From an uncultured Bacteroidota bacterium (GTDB lineage Bacteria; Bacteroidota; Bacteroidia; Chitinophagales; Chitinophagaceae): 12,603 bases of DNA. Numbering within the stretch: position 1 is the first letter of the stretch; each line of letters opens with the position of its first letter. Below are positions 1-6,420 of this stretch, piece by piece. The translations under genes were made by a program, and so were the position numbers. The stretch lies in contig CAMLEX010000055.1 in NCBI GenBank assembly GCA_946479055.1, positions 1-12,603 on the forward strand, read 5' to 3'. The notes under the pieces were generated by a model, which did not search any database, was not told the DNA's origin, and saw only the letters and a program-made list of their open reading frames with translations.

Positions 1-314
1 GACCGCATCATCTTCGCGTGGATCTTGTCGTGAACGCCGTCCTCGAGCAGGTTCGGGTTGATGCCCTGGCTCTTGAGCTGCAGGAGATCGTGGTAGCTGA
101 ATTCACCCTCGAAGCCGCCGGGTACGTTGACCTCGGTGCCGTCCTTCAGTGTGATCTTGTGCTCGGGCGAGACGCGCCCCAGGCCCGGCACGCCGTGCTC
201 GGCGCCGTGGGCCTCGAGCTGCGCCGGCGTCCAGCTCGCCGGCGGGAGTGCGGCGCGCAACTCTTCCGAGCTCAAACCAAAGCCGGCGTCGGTGACCTTG
301 TCGTCTGTCTTCAT
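1..314 (-). CDS. partial high-GC gene of unknown function, runs off the left edge
   Basis: Reading leftward from ATG at 314-312, the frame stays open for 104 codons to the window edge with no stop. By my count about 93 of 104 codons end in G or C and 200 of the first 300 bases are G or C, a clear coding signature for a high-GC genome and unlike the AT-rich genes that follow. The protein begins MKTDDKVTDAGFGL. It is rich in charged residues, has no signal peptide or membrane segment, and includes a stretch around residues 70-104 with GEFSYHDLLQLK and GINPNLLEDGVHDKIHAKMM. I do not recognise the family. Composition changes abruptly at the start codon: bases 315-412 are strongly AT-rich. It may be a transferred gene or a misjoined piece of another genome at the contig end. 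The coding call is fairly safe; its membership in this chromosome is not. Confidence 0.6.
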   Translation of the reverse strand, partial: MKTDDKVTDAGFGLSSEELRAALPPASWTPAQLEAHGAEHGVPGLGRVSPEHKITLKDGTEVNVPGGFEGEFSYHDLLQLKSQGINPNLLEDGVHDKIHAKMMR

Positions 315-448
315 GTATATTTTGTTTCCAATATTATTTTACCCTCTCAAAAATTAAATTGCAAAAGCCTGACATTCTCCAACAGGTTCATATATAAAAA
401 CTTGTTAAAGCATTGATTCAGCTCGTTCAAAGGCATGAAAAATGCGTT

Positions 449-471
449 ATAGTGGAACTGAATTTCACTAT
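449..471 (+). promoter_or_regulatory. hairpin immediately before the subtilase start codon
   Basis: ATAGTGGAA at 449-457 pairs with TTTCACTAT at 463-471 (nine pairs including one G-U) around a five-base loop. The stem ends one base before the ATG at 473 and contains the only GGAA that could serve as a ribosome binding site. In mRNA this would put the start region into a hairpin. The pairing is seen directly; a role in translational control is inference. Confidence 0.4.
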
Positions 472-472
472 C

Positions 473-1654
473 ATGTATTTAAAAAGACTCGCTTTTCTTT
501 TAACGATCGCTTTTGTGCTGTTTGCTGGGTGTAAAAAAGAAAATAATAATTCCGGGCTTACTGATACCAGCCCAGACGATTGTGTTCAAAAAGCTACAAC
601 CAGTAATGGTGATATTGTCGAGGGAAGCTATATTGTTGCTTATAAGGCAACATCCGTCAGCACTCGTGGTATATCAGCCCAACGCCTGAATAACATTGGC
701 GAGGAACTGCTTTTAAGAAATAGTATAGGCAAATCAGCTTTGAGGAAAAGCTTTGCCGGCGAACCCGGAGGATTTATTGCCCATTTATCTACAGAAGAGG
801 CTAAACGCCTGAGCCAGGATGAAAATATTGCAGCTATAGAGCCTGATAGAATCATTTCGTTGGGCGCTTGTTTCACCGTTGCCGCTCCACGATTGATAAC
901 CTGGAATATTAACCGCGTAGGATATGGCGACGGTATTGGCAAAAGAGCATGGATTATAGACTCAGGTATTGATTTTGACCATCCTGATCTGACAGTAGAT
1001 GTCAGCCTAAGTAAATCCTTTGTCAGTGGAGAAAATTCGGCAGAGGATGAGAATGGACACGGCACTCATGTGGCCGGCATTATTGGCGCAAAGAATAATA
1101 CAATTGGCGTATTGGGCATTGCTTCAGGAGCTACACTTATTTCATTGAGAGTTTTAGATAAAGATGGGAATGGTCTTTTGTCTTCCATTATCCAGGCATT
1201 GGCCTATATTAATACTCACGGCTCTGCCGGCGATGTGGTAAACCTGAGTGTCGGAGACGATGAAGGCATTTCAACTACATTAGATGAGCAGGTTAAAAAC
1301 ACTGCGGCAAAAGGAATTTACATTGCGATTGCCGCCGGCAACGAGACAACACAAGCCAATAAATATTCTCCCGCCAGAACCAATGCGCCCAATGTTTTTA
1401 CAGTATCTGCTGTTGATAGCCTTGATAATTTTGCTAAATTTTCTAACTATGGAAATGATGTAGTTGACTATGCAGCTCCGGGTGTTCGCATTTTATCCAC
1501 TTTTACCAATGGCCGCTATGCTTACCTGAGTGGCACATCGATGGCAGCGCCGCATGTGGCGGGATTATTGTTATTAAAAGGGAGAAATATCACCAGTTCA
1601 GGTACCGCAATAAATGATCCTGATGGAACACCTGATCTAATAGCTCATTATTAA
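473..1654 (+). CDS. S8 family (subtilisin-like) serine peptidase, lipoprotein
   Basis: A 393-residue secreted serine protease. The frame is open from ATG 413, but ATG 473 is chosen because it gives a proper lipoprotein signal: MYLKRL, a hydrophobic core, then lipobox LFAGC with the lipidated Cys at residue 20, followed by KKENNN. Residues about 45-130 resemble the I9 propeptide that chaperones folding and inhibits subtilases (GDIVEGSYIVAYK through NIAAIEPDRI). The catalytic domain follows with the full set: Asp163 in WIIDSGID, His196 in NGHGTHVAG, oxyanion-hole Asn290 in AIAAGN and nucleophile Ser356 in LSGTSMAAPHVAG. Nothing essential is missing, so an active enzyme anchored to a membrane or the cell surface is expected. 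The substrate is unknown; degradation of peptides or proteins outside the cytoplasm is the family role. It is short for a Bacteroidota subtilase, with no C-terminal sorting domain. It stands alone upstream of a hairpin at 1676-1699. Confidence 0.96.
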   Translation: MYLKRLAFLLTIAFVLFAGCKKENNNSGLTDTSPDDCVQKATTSNGDIVEGSYIVAYKATSVSTRGISAQRLNNIGEELLLRNSIGKSALRKSFAGEPGGFIAHLSTEEAKRLSQDENIAAIEPDRIISLGACFTVAAPRLITWNINRVGYGDGIGKRAWIIDSGIDFDHPDLTVDVSLSKSFVSGENSAEDENGHGTHVAGIIGAKNNTIGVLGIASGATLISLRVLDKDGNGLLSSIIQALAYINTHGSAGDVVNLSVGDDEGISTTLDEQVKNTAAKGIYIAIAAGNETTQANKYSPARTNAPNVFTVSAVDSLDNFAKFSNYGNDVVDYAAPGVRILSTFTNGRYAYLSGTSMAAPHVAGLLLLKGRNITSSGTAINDPDGTPDLIAHY

Positions 1655-1675
1655 TATAAGGTGGGCAAATGCTTG

Positions 1676-1699
1676 ACTTCATGCAATAGGGCATGAAGT
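1676..1699 (+). terminator. 9-bp perfect inverted repeat, terminator of the subtilase gene and/or operator
   Basis: ACTTCATGC (1676-1684) and GCATGAAGT (1691-1699) form a perfect nine-pair stem with a six-base loop, 22 bases after the subtilase stop. A T5 run follows at 1704-1708, so it could end transcription. The same T run belongs to a TATTTTTG box (1702-1709), so the palindrome also lies directly against the presumed promoter of the next gene and could be a protein-binding site. The sequence alone does not decide between the two. Confidence 0.5.
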
Positions 1700-1701
1700 A
1701 A

Positions 1702-1709
1702 TATTTTTG
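1702..1709 (+). promoter_or_regulatory. Bacteroidota -7 box (TATTTTTG) for the Gre-like gene
   Basis: It matches TAnnTTTG and is followed by CA, as is common in this phylum. A transcript would start near 1716, about 20 bases before ATG 1736. The nearest upstream TTG (1673-1675) is 26 bases away, more than the usual 17-23, so the -33 element is poor. Confidence 0.5.
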
Positions 1710-1735
1710 CATTGAATAGAATACAGGATATGGCC

Positions 1736-2185
1736 ATGACATTTAAAGAAAAAATATACGAAAGCTATCTCCGGATATTGGAAGATAAAATTCAGTTGTT
1801 TCAAAATACACTATATGAACTAAGGGAAAGTGGCATTAATGAAACAAAGAGCACTGTGGGAGATAAATACGAGACTGCTTTAGCTATGCTTCATATTGAA
1901 CAGGAAAATACCAATCAGCAATTAACAGAGGCAGTGAAACAAAAAGTTTTGCTCAGCAAAATTGATCCTGCCGTTTCGACATCGAAAATTATAAACGGAA
2001 GTTTGATTAAAACAAATAAAGGCTTTTTTTTTCTTAGTGTCGCTTTAGGTAAAACAATAGTAGATGATATTACCGTGATTGCCTTATCTCCTCATTCTCC
2101 ATTGGGACAAAAGTTAATAGGATTAAAAGTAAATGACACTACGGAAATAAATGGCACCCGATATGTAATTGAAAATGTTGTTTAA
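1736..2185 (+). CDS. short GreA/GreB-like transcription elongation factor
   Basis: A 149-residue cytoplasmic protein. The N-terminal half (about 1-75) is predicted helical coiled coil. The C-terminal half (about 80-149) looks like the FKBP-like fold of Gre factors, ending in SPHSPLGQKLIGLKVNDTTEI, closely resembling the SP-x-G-x-x-LIG-x-K-x-x-D signature of GreA. At the coiled-coil tip the GDKYET motif carries Asp43 and Glu46, with the same D-x-x-E spacing as the acidic pair of E. coli GreA (GDLKEN) that positions Mg2+ in the RNA polymerase secondary channel to cleave backtracked RNA. Start: ATG 1736 has AGGA seven bases upstream (1725-1728); ATG 1730 is too close to it, and a TTG frame extension to 1712 would begin about where transcription should start. 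Relatives in Bacteroidota are, as I recall, often mislabelled 3-oxoacyl-ACP synthase. Family assignment is good; cleavage activity is inferred. Confidence 0.85.
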   Translation: MTFKEKIYESYLRILEDKIQLFQNTLYELRESGINETKSTVGDKYETALAMLHIEQENTNQQLTEAVKQKVLLSKIDPAVSTSKIINGSLIKTNKGFFFLSVALGKTIVDDITVIALSPHSPLGQKLIGLKVNDTTEINGTRYVIENVV

Positions 2186-2229
2186 TCCTGGTATAACCTG
2201 ATTTTTTTACCTGGCTAAATGAGGCATAT

Positions 2230-2237
2230 TACATTTG
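2230..2237 (+). promoter_or_regulatory. Bacteroidota -7 box (TACATTTG) for the DUF1415 gene
   Basis: TACATTTG followed by CAG matches TAnnTTTG, identical to the box before the MATE gene. No TTG is seen at the -33 distance. The box lies inside the open frame that begins at ATG 2219, which argues that translation really starts at ATG 2255, about 12 bases after the expected transcription start. Confidence 0.55.
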
Positions 2238-2254
2238 CAGTGACATTAGTAAAT

Positions 2255-2797
2255 ATGGATTCCACAAATCAAATCATTTCGCAAACAAAAAAATGGATCA
2301 CTGACGTGGTAGCAGGATGTAATTTTTGTCCTTTTGCTGCCAGGGAATTAAAGCAAAACAAGGTGCATTACCAGGTGGAACCAACTACTGACTTGAACGT
2401 TTGCGTGCAATCTTTTTTACAGGAATGTATCCGGCTTGATAACGATGAAATGATCGAAACCACTTTACTGATCTTTCCCAATGCCTTTCAGTCTTTTGAT
2501 GAATACCTGAACCTGGTTAGCCTTGCTGAAAAGTTGATCAGTAAAAAAGGATATAAAGGTATTTACCAGGTAGCCAGCTTTCATCCGTTATATTGTTTTG
2601 CTGATTCATCCGCTGATGATGCTGCTAATTATACCAACCGTTCCATATACCCCATGTTGCATTTATTGCGGGAAGAAAGTATAGAGAAAGCGTTGAAACT
2701 TTATGCCGATCCTGAACAAATTCCTGTACGCAATATCCGTTTTGCCCGTGAAAAAGGAATGTTGTACATGAAAATGCTCAGGGATGCCTGCTTATAA
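2255..2797 (+). CDS. DUF1415 domain-containing protein
   Basis: A 180-residue cytoplasmic protein of the DUF1415 family, whose biochemical role is not established. Family hallmarks are visible: GCNFCPFA with Cys22 and Cys25 near the N terminus, YQVASFHPLYCFADSSADDAAN around residues 104-125, then YTNRS and a C-terminal RNIRFAREKG. The family's usual NRSPYP reads NRSIYP here. The clustered Cys, His and Asp residues would suit metal binding, but that is inference only. The length is normal, with no signal peptide or membrane segment. ATG 2255 is preferred over ATG 2219 because the promoter box sits between them. It has its own promoter and ends 38 bases from the convergent kinase gene. Nothing nearby shows its pathway. 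Family call sure, function open. Confidence 0.92.
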   Translation: MDSTNQIISQTKKWITDVVAGCNFCPFAARELKQNKVHYQVEPTTDLNVCVQSFLQECIRLDNDEMIETTLLIFPNAFQSFDEYLNLVSLAEKLISKKGYKGIYQVASFHPLYCFADSSADDAANYTNRSIYPMLHLLREESIEKALKLYADPEQIPVRNIRFAREKGMLYMKMLRDACL

Positions 2798-2835
2798 AGG
2801 AATAGTATTGAGAAATTTCATTCGTCAGTTAATCA

Positions 2836-5028
2836 TTACTCTTTAATGGGGATCCTGACATTCAGGATGCAACCTTTGCCAGCTGACGCTTTTATATTAA
2901 CAGTGCCGTTATAAAACTGCGTCCGCTCATGGATATTTGATAATCCAATTCCCTGTCGTGTCTGATGTGGATCAAATCCTTTTCCATTGTCTTTCATCTC
3001 CAGGTTTACATACTCATTCGTAGATTGAATGCAAATTTGAGCAGTTGTTGCCTGGCTATGCTTGATAATATTTTTAAGCTGCTCCTGTACAATACGGAAT
3101 AACGTTATTTTTTTACCTGACGAAAGCAATTCGTCATTGATATCATGAACAAAGTTGATCTTCAAAGCACCGGTCATCTGTATGTCTGCAATAATCGCAT
3201 TGATATTCTCCGCCAGGTTTTCTTTTTTCAATTGTGGCGTCACTAACTCTTTGGATAATTTGCGGATTTCTTCTATTGCAAGATGAAGATATTCTATACT
3301 TTTTTCTTTTAGCTGTTTTTGCTCCTGGCCGGATGGATTCATCCTGTCAAAAAACAATTTTACAGTTGATAATATCTGGTTCACATTGTCATGTAGTTCA
3401 TGGCCGATCCGTGTTCTTTCTTTTTCCTGTACACGTATCACCGTTTCCGATATTTCTTTCTGCCGTTGCAGTCTTAAATCAGCTAATTCGTTTTCCAATT
3501 CCTTGAGCATTGATACATTCTGCAAACAACCGATCATTTTTACGGGAAGTCCATTTTCATATACTACAAATCCTTTGTCCTCTACATATTTGTAGGTGCC
3601 GTCAGCACATTTGAAACGATATTCATCATGCCATGATTGCTGATGGCTATCAGTTGCTTCTTTTATTTTATCGGCCAACCGATTGCGATCGTCCGGGTGA
3701 ATACGACGTAACCACCAGGAAAGCCCTTTTGAATTATCTTGATTGTAACCGATCATTTCCATCAGGGTTTCATTGCGGAATATCTGCCCTGTTTGCATAT
3801 CCCACTCCCAGATAGCATCTGATGTAGCACGGCTGAGGTTTAGCATCCGTTCCTTTACCTCTTTCAATTCTTTTTCCAACCGGCTTTTGTCGGGCAGGTT
3901 GATAGCCTGGGCGCCGACCATTTTTTTTCCCGAAACCGATTGAATAGGAAATATATTAATGTGAGAGACGGAATGGGTTCCATCCGCCCATTTGATCTTT
4001 TCCGAAAATTGAACAGGCTTGCCGGTTTCAAACACTTCTATATGTTTTTCATAAACGGCACGTGTTACGGCAGCAGGTACAAGGTCGGTGACTTTAACAC
4101 CAATGGATTCTTTTTCATTTATGCCAAAATGATGATAAAAAGCGCCGCTGGCAAAATGAAGAACAGCCTCTTCATCAAGAACCCATGCAAGAGTTGGGGT
4201 ACGTTCGAAGAAGGCGTTGATCAATGCTTTGCCTTGTTTAAGCTCATTCGATAACTGACGTTCAGAAGTGATATCAACAATATTGGATATTACAGAAAAA
4301 CACTTTTCGTCGACTAGGGGTTGTGAATTAAAGAGTATCCATTTTTTTTTGCCATTTTTCAGACGTATGACGAGGGTCTGTGTATGCGATTCGCCGGTTT
4401 TAATAGCTTTTACAAAAGAAGTTTCTTCAAAAGCAATGGGCTGGCCACATTCATTTGTGATACTCCATTCATTGTTCCAGAGTTGCCCAACATTCTTAAG
4501 TTTGTATAAGCTTTCCAATGTTGTCTCAAAAATACTGGCAGCTTTTTGATTGGCTGCAATCAATTCACCATTTATATCGTGAAAAATAAGTCCGCTAAGT
4601 CCTTCTACTATTAATTGACAATTATTTTTCAACAAATGGTTGAAACGATTCACTCTCTCATCGTCAACTATTTTATAACCAACGCATAAAAATTTTTTTT
4701 CTAAACCAACCCCGTCTTGTAAATAATTTATCTGCCATTTCATCGGGTGGTAATGCCCGTTCTTAATATATAACTCTATCCCCTTGTGATTTTGGTCATC
4801 ACCTGTTTCCTGTAATGCATTTTTAAAATCACCTATATGTGAAGGATGTACAAGATCAAAGAAATTAATGGATACTACGCGAGGATCATTCAACTCAAGA
4901 TTTCTTATCATGGTTGCATTCGCACAACTGATCAGGCCATTTTCATTGATCACCGTAAGAAACAGATTGGTTTGCCTACCGGTGTCGCCTATCATCTGTT
5001 TCAGAGTTGTCCAACTCGTTTTTTTCAT
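2836..5028 (-). CDS. soluble sensor histidine kinase with four PAS domains (HPK7/NarX-type core)
   Basis: A 730-residue kinase. No signal peptide or membrane helix is seen, so it should sense a cytoplasmic cue. Four PAS-like modules lie at about 17-120, 133-258, 268-378 and 395-508; the last has the WEWDMQTG and HPDDR features of the PAS_3 fold. A coiled coil (about 505-535) leads to a HisKA_3 dimerisation domain with ERTRIGHELHDNVNQ, phospho-accepting His546. The ATPase domain has the N box (LKNIIKHS, Asn653), G1 (DNGKGFD, Asp680) and G2 (GIGLSN, 693-698), all intact. Kinases of this class normally phosphorylate NarL/LuxR-type regulators, such as the one at 5775-6404. It is the last gene of the leftward signalling block, 216 bases after the receiver gene, and has its own candidate promoter (5119-5126) with a shared operator-like element upstream (5171-5190). 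The ligand is unknown. Confidence 0.96.
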   Translation of the reverse strand: MKKTSWTTLKQMIGDTGRQTNLFLTVINENGLISCANATMIRNLELNDPRVVSINFFDLVHPSHIGDFKNALQETGDDQNHKGIELYIKNGHYHPMKWQINYLQDGVGLEKKFLCVGYKIVDDERVNRFNHLLKNNCQLIVEGLSGLIFHDINGELIAANQKAASIFETTLESLYKLKNVGQLWNNEWSITNECGQPIAFEETSFVKAIKTGESHTQTLVIRLKNGKKKWILFNSQPLVDEKCFSVISNIVDITSERQLSNELKQGKALINAFFERTPTLAWVLDEEAVLHFASGAFYHHFGINEKESIGVKVTDLVPAAVTRAVYEKHIEVFETGKPVQFSEKIKWADGTHSVSHINIFPIQSVSGKKMVGAQAINLPDKSRLEKELKEVKERMLNLSRATSDAIWEWDMQTGQIFRNETLMEMIGYNQDNSKGLSWWLRRIHPDDRNRLADKIKEATDSHQQSWHDEYRFKCADGTYKYVEDKGFVVYENGLPVKMIGCLQNVSMLKELENELADLRLQRQKEISETVIRVQEKERTRIGHELHDNVNQILSTVKLFFDRMNPSGQEQKQLKEKSIEYLHLAIEEIRKLSKELVTPQLKKENLAENINAIIADIQMTGALKINFVHDINDELLSSGKKITLFRIVQEQLKNIIKHSQATTAQICIQSTNEYVNLEMKDNGKGFDPHQTRQGIGLSNIHERTQFYNGTVNIKASAGKGCILNVRIPIKE

Positions 5029-5118
5029 TCAGGATATTTTAAAACATCAGTTTTTCCGATACAATTCTTTTTCAGAATTGCAACTAAATAAGATATGTGG
5101 ATAGGTTTATAGAATTCA

Positions 5119-5126
5119 GCAAAATA
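5119..5126 (-). promoter_or_regulatory. candidate -7 box (TATTTTGC) of the soluble kinase gene
   Basis: On the minus strand this reads TATTTTGC, near the TAnnTTTG consensus but one base short. The same eight bases occur at 5684-5691 before the receiver gene, at almost the same distance (45 against 44 bases) from a shared palindrome. It lies 90 bases before the kinase start codon. Confidence 0.4.
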
Positions 5127-5170
5127 AAACAGTACAGGCCAGAAGACCCATAGAGGTTATATAAAGATTC

Positions 5171-5190
5171 TTGTAGTATAATAACTACAT
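5171..5190. promoter_or_regulatory. shared 20-bp palindromic element, copy A (upstream of the soluble kinase)
   Basis: Plus strand: TTGTAGTATAATAACTACAT, an inverted repeat TGTAG-N8-CTACA (perfect as TGTAGT-N6-ACTACA). It matches copy B at 5735-5754 (read on the minus strand) at 17 of 20 positions. It sits in the spacer between the receiver and kinase genes, with a TATTTTGC box 45 bases downstream in the kinase direction. The form suits a dimeric regulator's binding site. The stem is short, AT-rich and lacks a T run, so a terminator role is less likely. Confidence 0.6.
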
Positions 5191-5201
5191 GAAAACCCTT
5201 A

Positions 5202-5218
5202 ATATTCGTAACGAATAT
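5202..5218. repeat. 17-base palindrome downstream of the receiver gene
   Basis: ATATTCGT-A-ACGAATAT is a perfect eight-base inverted repeat around one central base, 26 bases past the receiver stop codon. As RNA it could fold with seven pairs and a three-base loop, followed on the minus strand by TAAGGGTTTTC, making a weak terminator. As DNA it resembles an operator. Confidence 0.4.
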
Positions 5219-5244
5219 ATGTATATCTGGCAATATCGCCTACC

Positions 5245-5637
5245 CTATTGGAATTCTTCTTCCTGGTTTTTTTCTGTTTCTATAATACGCCTGACTGCCT
5301 TAACCAATCCGGCAGGTAAAGAATCTTTGCTTATAAAATCTTCGGCACCGGCTTTTAAAACACGGGGTGCATATTGTTCTGCTGGGTAAGTGCTAAGAAT
5401 AATTACAGGTAATTTCTTTTTGGCTGCTTTAATTTTTTTGAGTGCAACAAATCCACCTCCGCCGGGCATGGCAAGATCAGAAATAACAAGGTCCCAGGTA
5501 TCAGATGAAACTTTTTCAAGAAGCATCATGGTGTCTGTTGCTTCTTCAACGTATATCCCCGGAAATTCCTCCAGCATTATTTTTTTTAATGCCTGCATAA
5601 CTACCGGGTGATCATCTGCAATAATAATCCTTAGCAT
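5245..5637 (-). CDS. stand-alone receiver (single-domain response regulator)
   Basis: A 130-residue cytoplasmic protein that is a CheY-like receiver from end to end. The acidic pocket is Asp8 and Asp9, the phospho-accepting Asp54 lies in VISDLAMPG, with Ser82 and Lys104 in the usual switch and phosphate-contact places, so it should be phosphorylated. No helix-turn-helix follows; the protein stops after the last receiver helix with an acidic tail (EKNQEEEFQ). The first 118 residues match the receiver of the neighbouring LuxR-type regulator at 55 positions without gaps, so it probably arose by duplication and loss of the output domain. The sequence past the stop does not read on into an output domain in this frame. 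It lies 137 bases after that regulator and has its own candidate promoter and a shared palindrome upstream. Likely roles, by inference, are phosphate sink, relay intermediate or protein-binding switch between the two kinases. Confidence 0.94.
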   Translation of the reverse strand: MLRIIIADDHPVVMQALKKIMLEEFPGIYVEEATDTMMLLEKVSSDTWDLVISDLAMPGGGGFVALKKIKAAKKKLPVIILSTYPAEQYAPRVLKAGAEDFISKDSLPAGLVKAVRRIIETEKNQEEEFQ

Positions 5638-5683
5638 ATTAATTATGGGGCGTTGATAACCAGAAAAAAACTGTACGCCGGTT

Positions 5684-5691
5684 GCAAAATA
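5684..5691 (-). promoter_or_regulatory. candidate -7 box (TATTTTGC) of the stand-alone receiver gene
   Basis: The minus strand reads TATTTTGCAA, the same box as at 5119-5126. It lies 44 bases downstream of palindrome copy B and 46 bases before the receiver start codon. It deviates from TAnnTTTG by one missing base; the repeated arrangement is the main support. Confidence 0.4.
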
Positions 5692-5734
5692 GATATTCGG
5701 TTGGAAGATACATGTAGCCTGAAAGTTTTAAATA

Positions 5735-5754
5735 ATGTAGAGTTTATACTACAA
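5735..5754. promoter_or_regulatory. shared 20-bp palindromic element, copy B (upstream of the stand-alone receiver)
   Basis: Minus strand: TTGTAGTATAAACTCTACAT, again TGTAG-N8-CTACA, identical to copy A (5171-5190, plus strand) at 17 of 20 positions. It lies 20 bases past the stop of the LuxR-type regulator gene and about 100 bases before the receiver start. A further TGTAG half site is at 5713-5717. It could also form a weak five-pair RNA hairpin followed by TTATTT, so a minor terminator role for the upstream gene is not excluded. Confidence 0.6.
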
Positions 5755-5774
5755 ATAATACTAATTCGTCTTTA

Positions 5775-6404
5775 TTAAATAAGCTTCTTTTCAAGGGCAT
5801 ATCGTGTAAGGTCTGCATTGGACCGGATACCCATTTTTTCCAAAATACGGGACCGGTAAGTACTTACGGTAGTTGTGCTGAGAGATAACTGGCTGGCGAT
5901 ATCAGAAACAGATTTACCGGAAGCTATTAATTTAAATACATCAAACTCCCGATCAGAAAGCAATTCATGCGGCTGTTTGTTATTATTATTATGGAAGGCA
6001 TCAGCAAGTTTTTCCGCTATAGAGGGAGTAATGAATTTTTTTCCAAGTTGTACAGTTTGTACCGCTTTGATAATATCATCATGTATACTTTCTTTTTGGA
6101 GGTAACCGGAAGCTCCTGCTTTTAAAACCCTCAATGCATACTGATCTTCCGGATACATGCTCATGATCAATACCGGCAGATCCGGAGCTACTTGCTTTAT
6201 ATGTATCAGGGCATCGAGACCGCTGCGACCGGGCATATTCATATCACATATGACAATATTCCAGCCATTACTTATCACTTGCTTTATTAATCCTTCGGTA
6301 TCCGCTACCTCGCCGATGGTAGCAGAAGGATACTCTTCCAGCAAGAGCTGCTTTAGCCCTTTCCGTACAATAGCATGATCATCTGCAATTAGAATTTTTA
6401 ACAT
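5775..6404 (-). CDS. NarL/FixJ-type response regulator with LuxR DNA-binding domain
   Basis: A 209-residue two-domain transcription regulator. Receiver (about 1-120): Asp8, Asp9, phospho-accepting Asp54 in VICDMNMPG, Ser82, Lys104. A linker with an asparagine run (residues 139-142, from an ATT-type triplet repeat) joins it to a LuxR-type helix-turn-helix at about 146-205: LSDREFDVFKLIASGKSVSDIA followed by the recognition-helix region TTTVSTYRSRILEKM. This is a full-length, intact member of the family that dimerises and binds inverted half sites when phosphorylated. It starts 16 bases after the membrane kinase stop codon on the same strand, so the two form an operon and probably a cognate pair. 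It is the only DNA-binding protein in the block, so it is the natural candidate to bind the two shared palindromes; that is inference. Confidence 0.96.
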   Translation of the reverse strand: MLKILIADDHAIVRKGLKQLLLEEYPSATIGEVADTEGLIKQVISNGWNIVICDMNMPGRSGLDALIHIKQVAPDLPVLIMSMYPEDQYALRVLKAGASGYLQKESIHDDIIKAVQTVQLGKKFITPSIAEKLADAFHNNNNKQPHELLSDREFDVFKLIASGKSVSDIASQLSLSTTTVSTYRSRILEKMGIRSNADLTRYALEKKLI

Positions 6405-6420
6405 GGTTCAATCTTTGTTT

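Noticed and set aside
18..416. 132-residue plus-strand frame at the left edge
   Set aside because: It is the complement of the minus-strand frame, whose third positions are strongly G/C; its tail runs into AT-rich intergenic sequence and the product looks like no protein.
640..1065. 141-residue minus-strand frame inside the subtilase gene
   Set aside because: A shadow of the S8 peptidase coding region, which has the complete catalytic motifs on the other strand.
2798..2835. Possible bidirectional terminator between the convergent DUF1415 and kinase genes
   Set aside because: Only a short GAAATTTC palindrome is present; no stem long enough to call a terminator.
5245..5637. Stand-alone receiver as a frameshifted pseudogene of a full regulator
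   Set aside because: The sequence I read past its stop gives no helix-turn-helix, and the receiver is intact with a candidate promoter of its own.
5980..5992. ATT triplet run in the LuxR-type regulator gene as a phase-variation switch
   Set aside because: It is only about four triplets and in frame, changing just the length of an asparagine linker; it would not switch the gene off.
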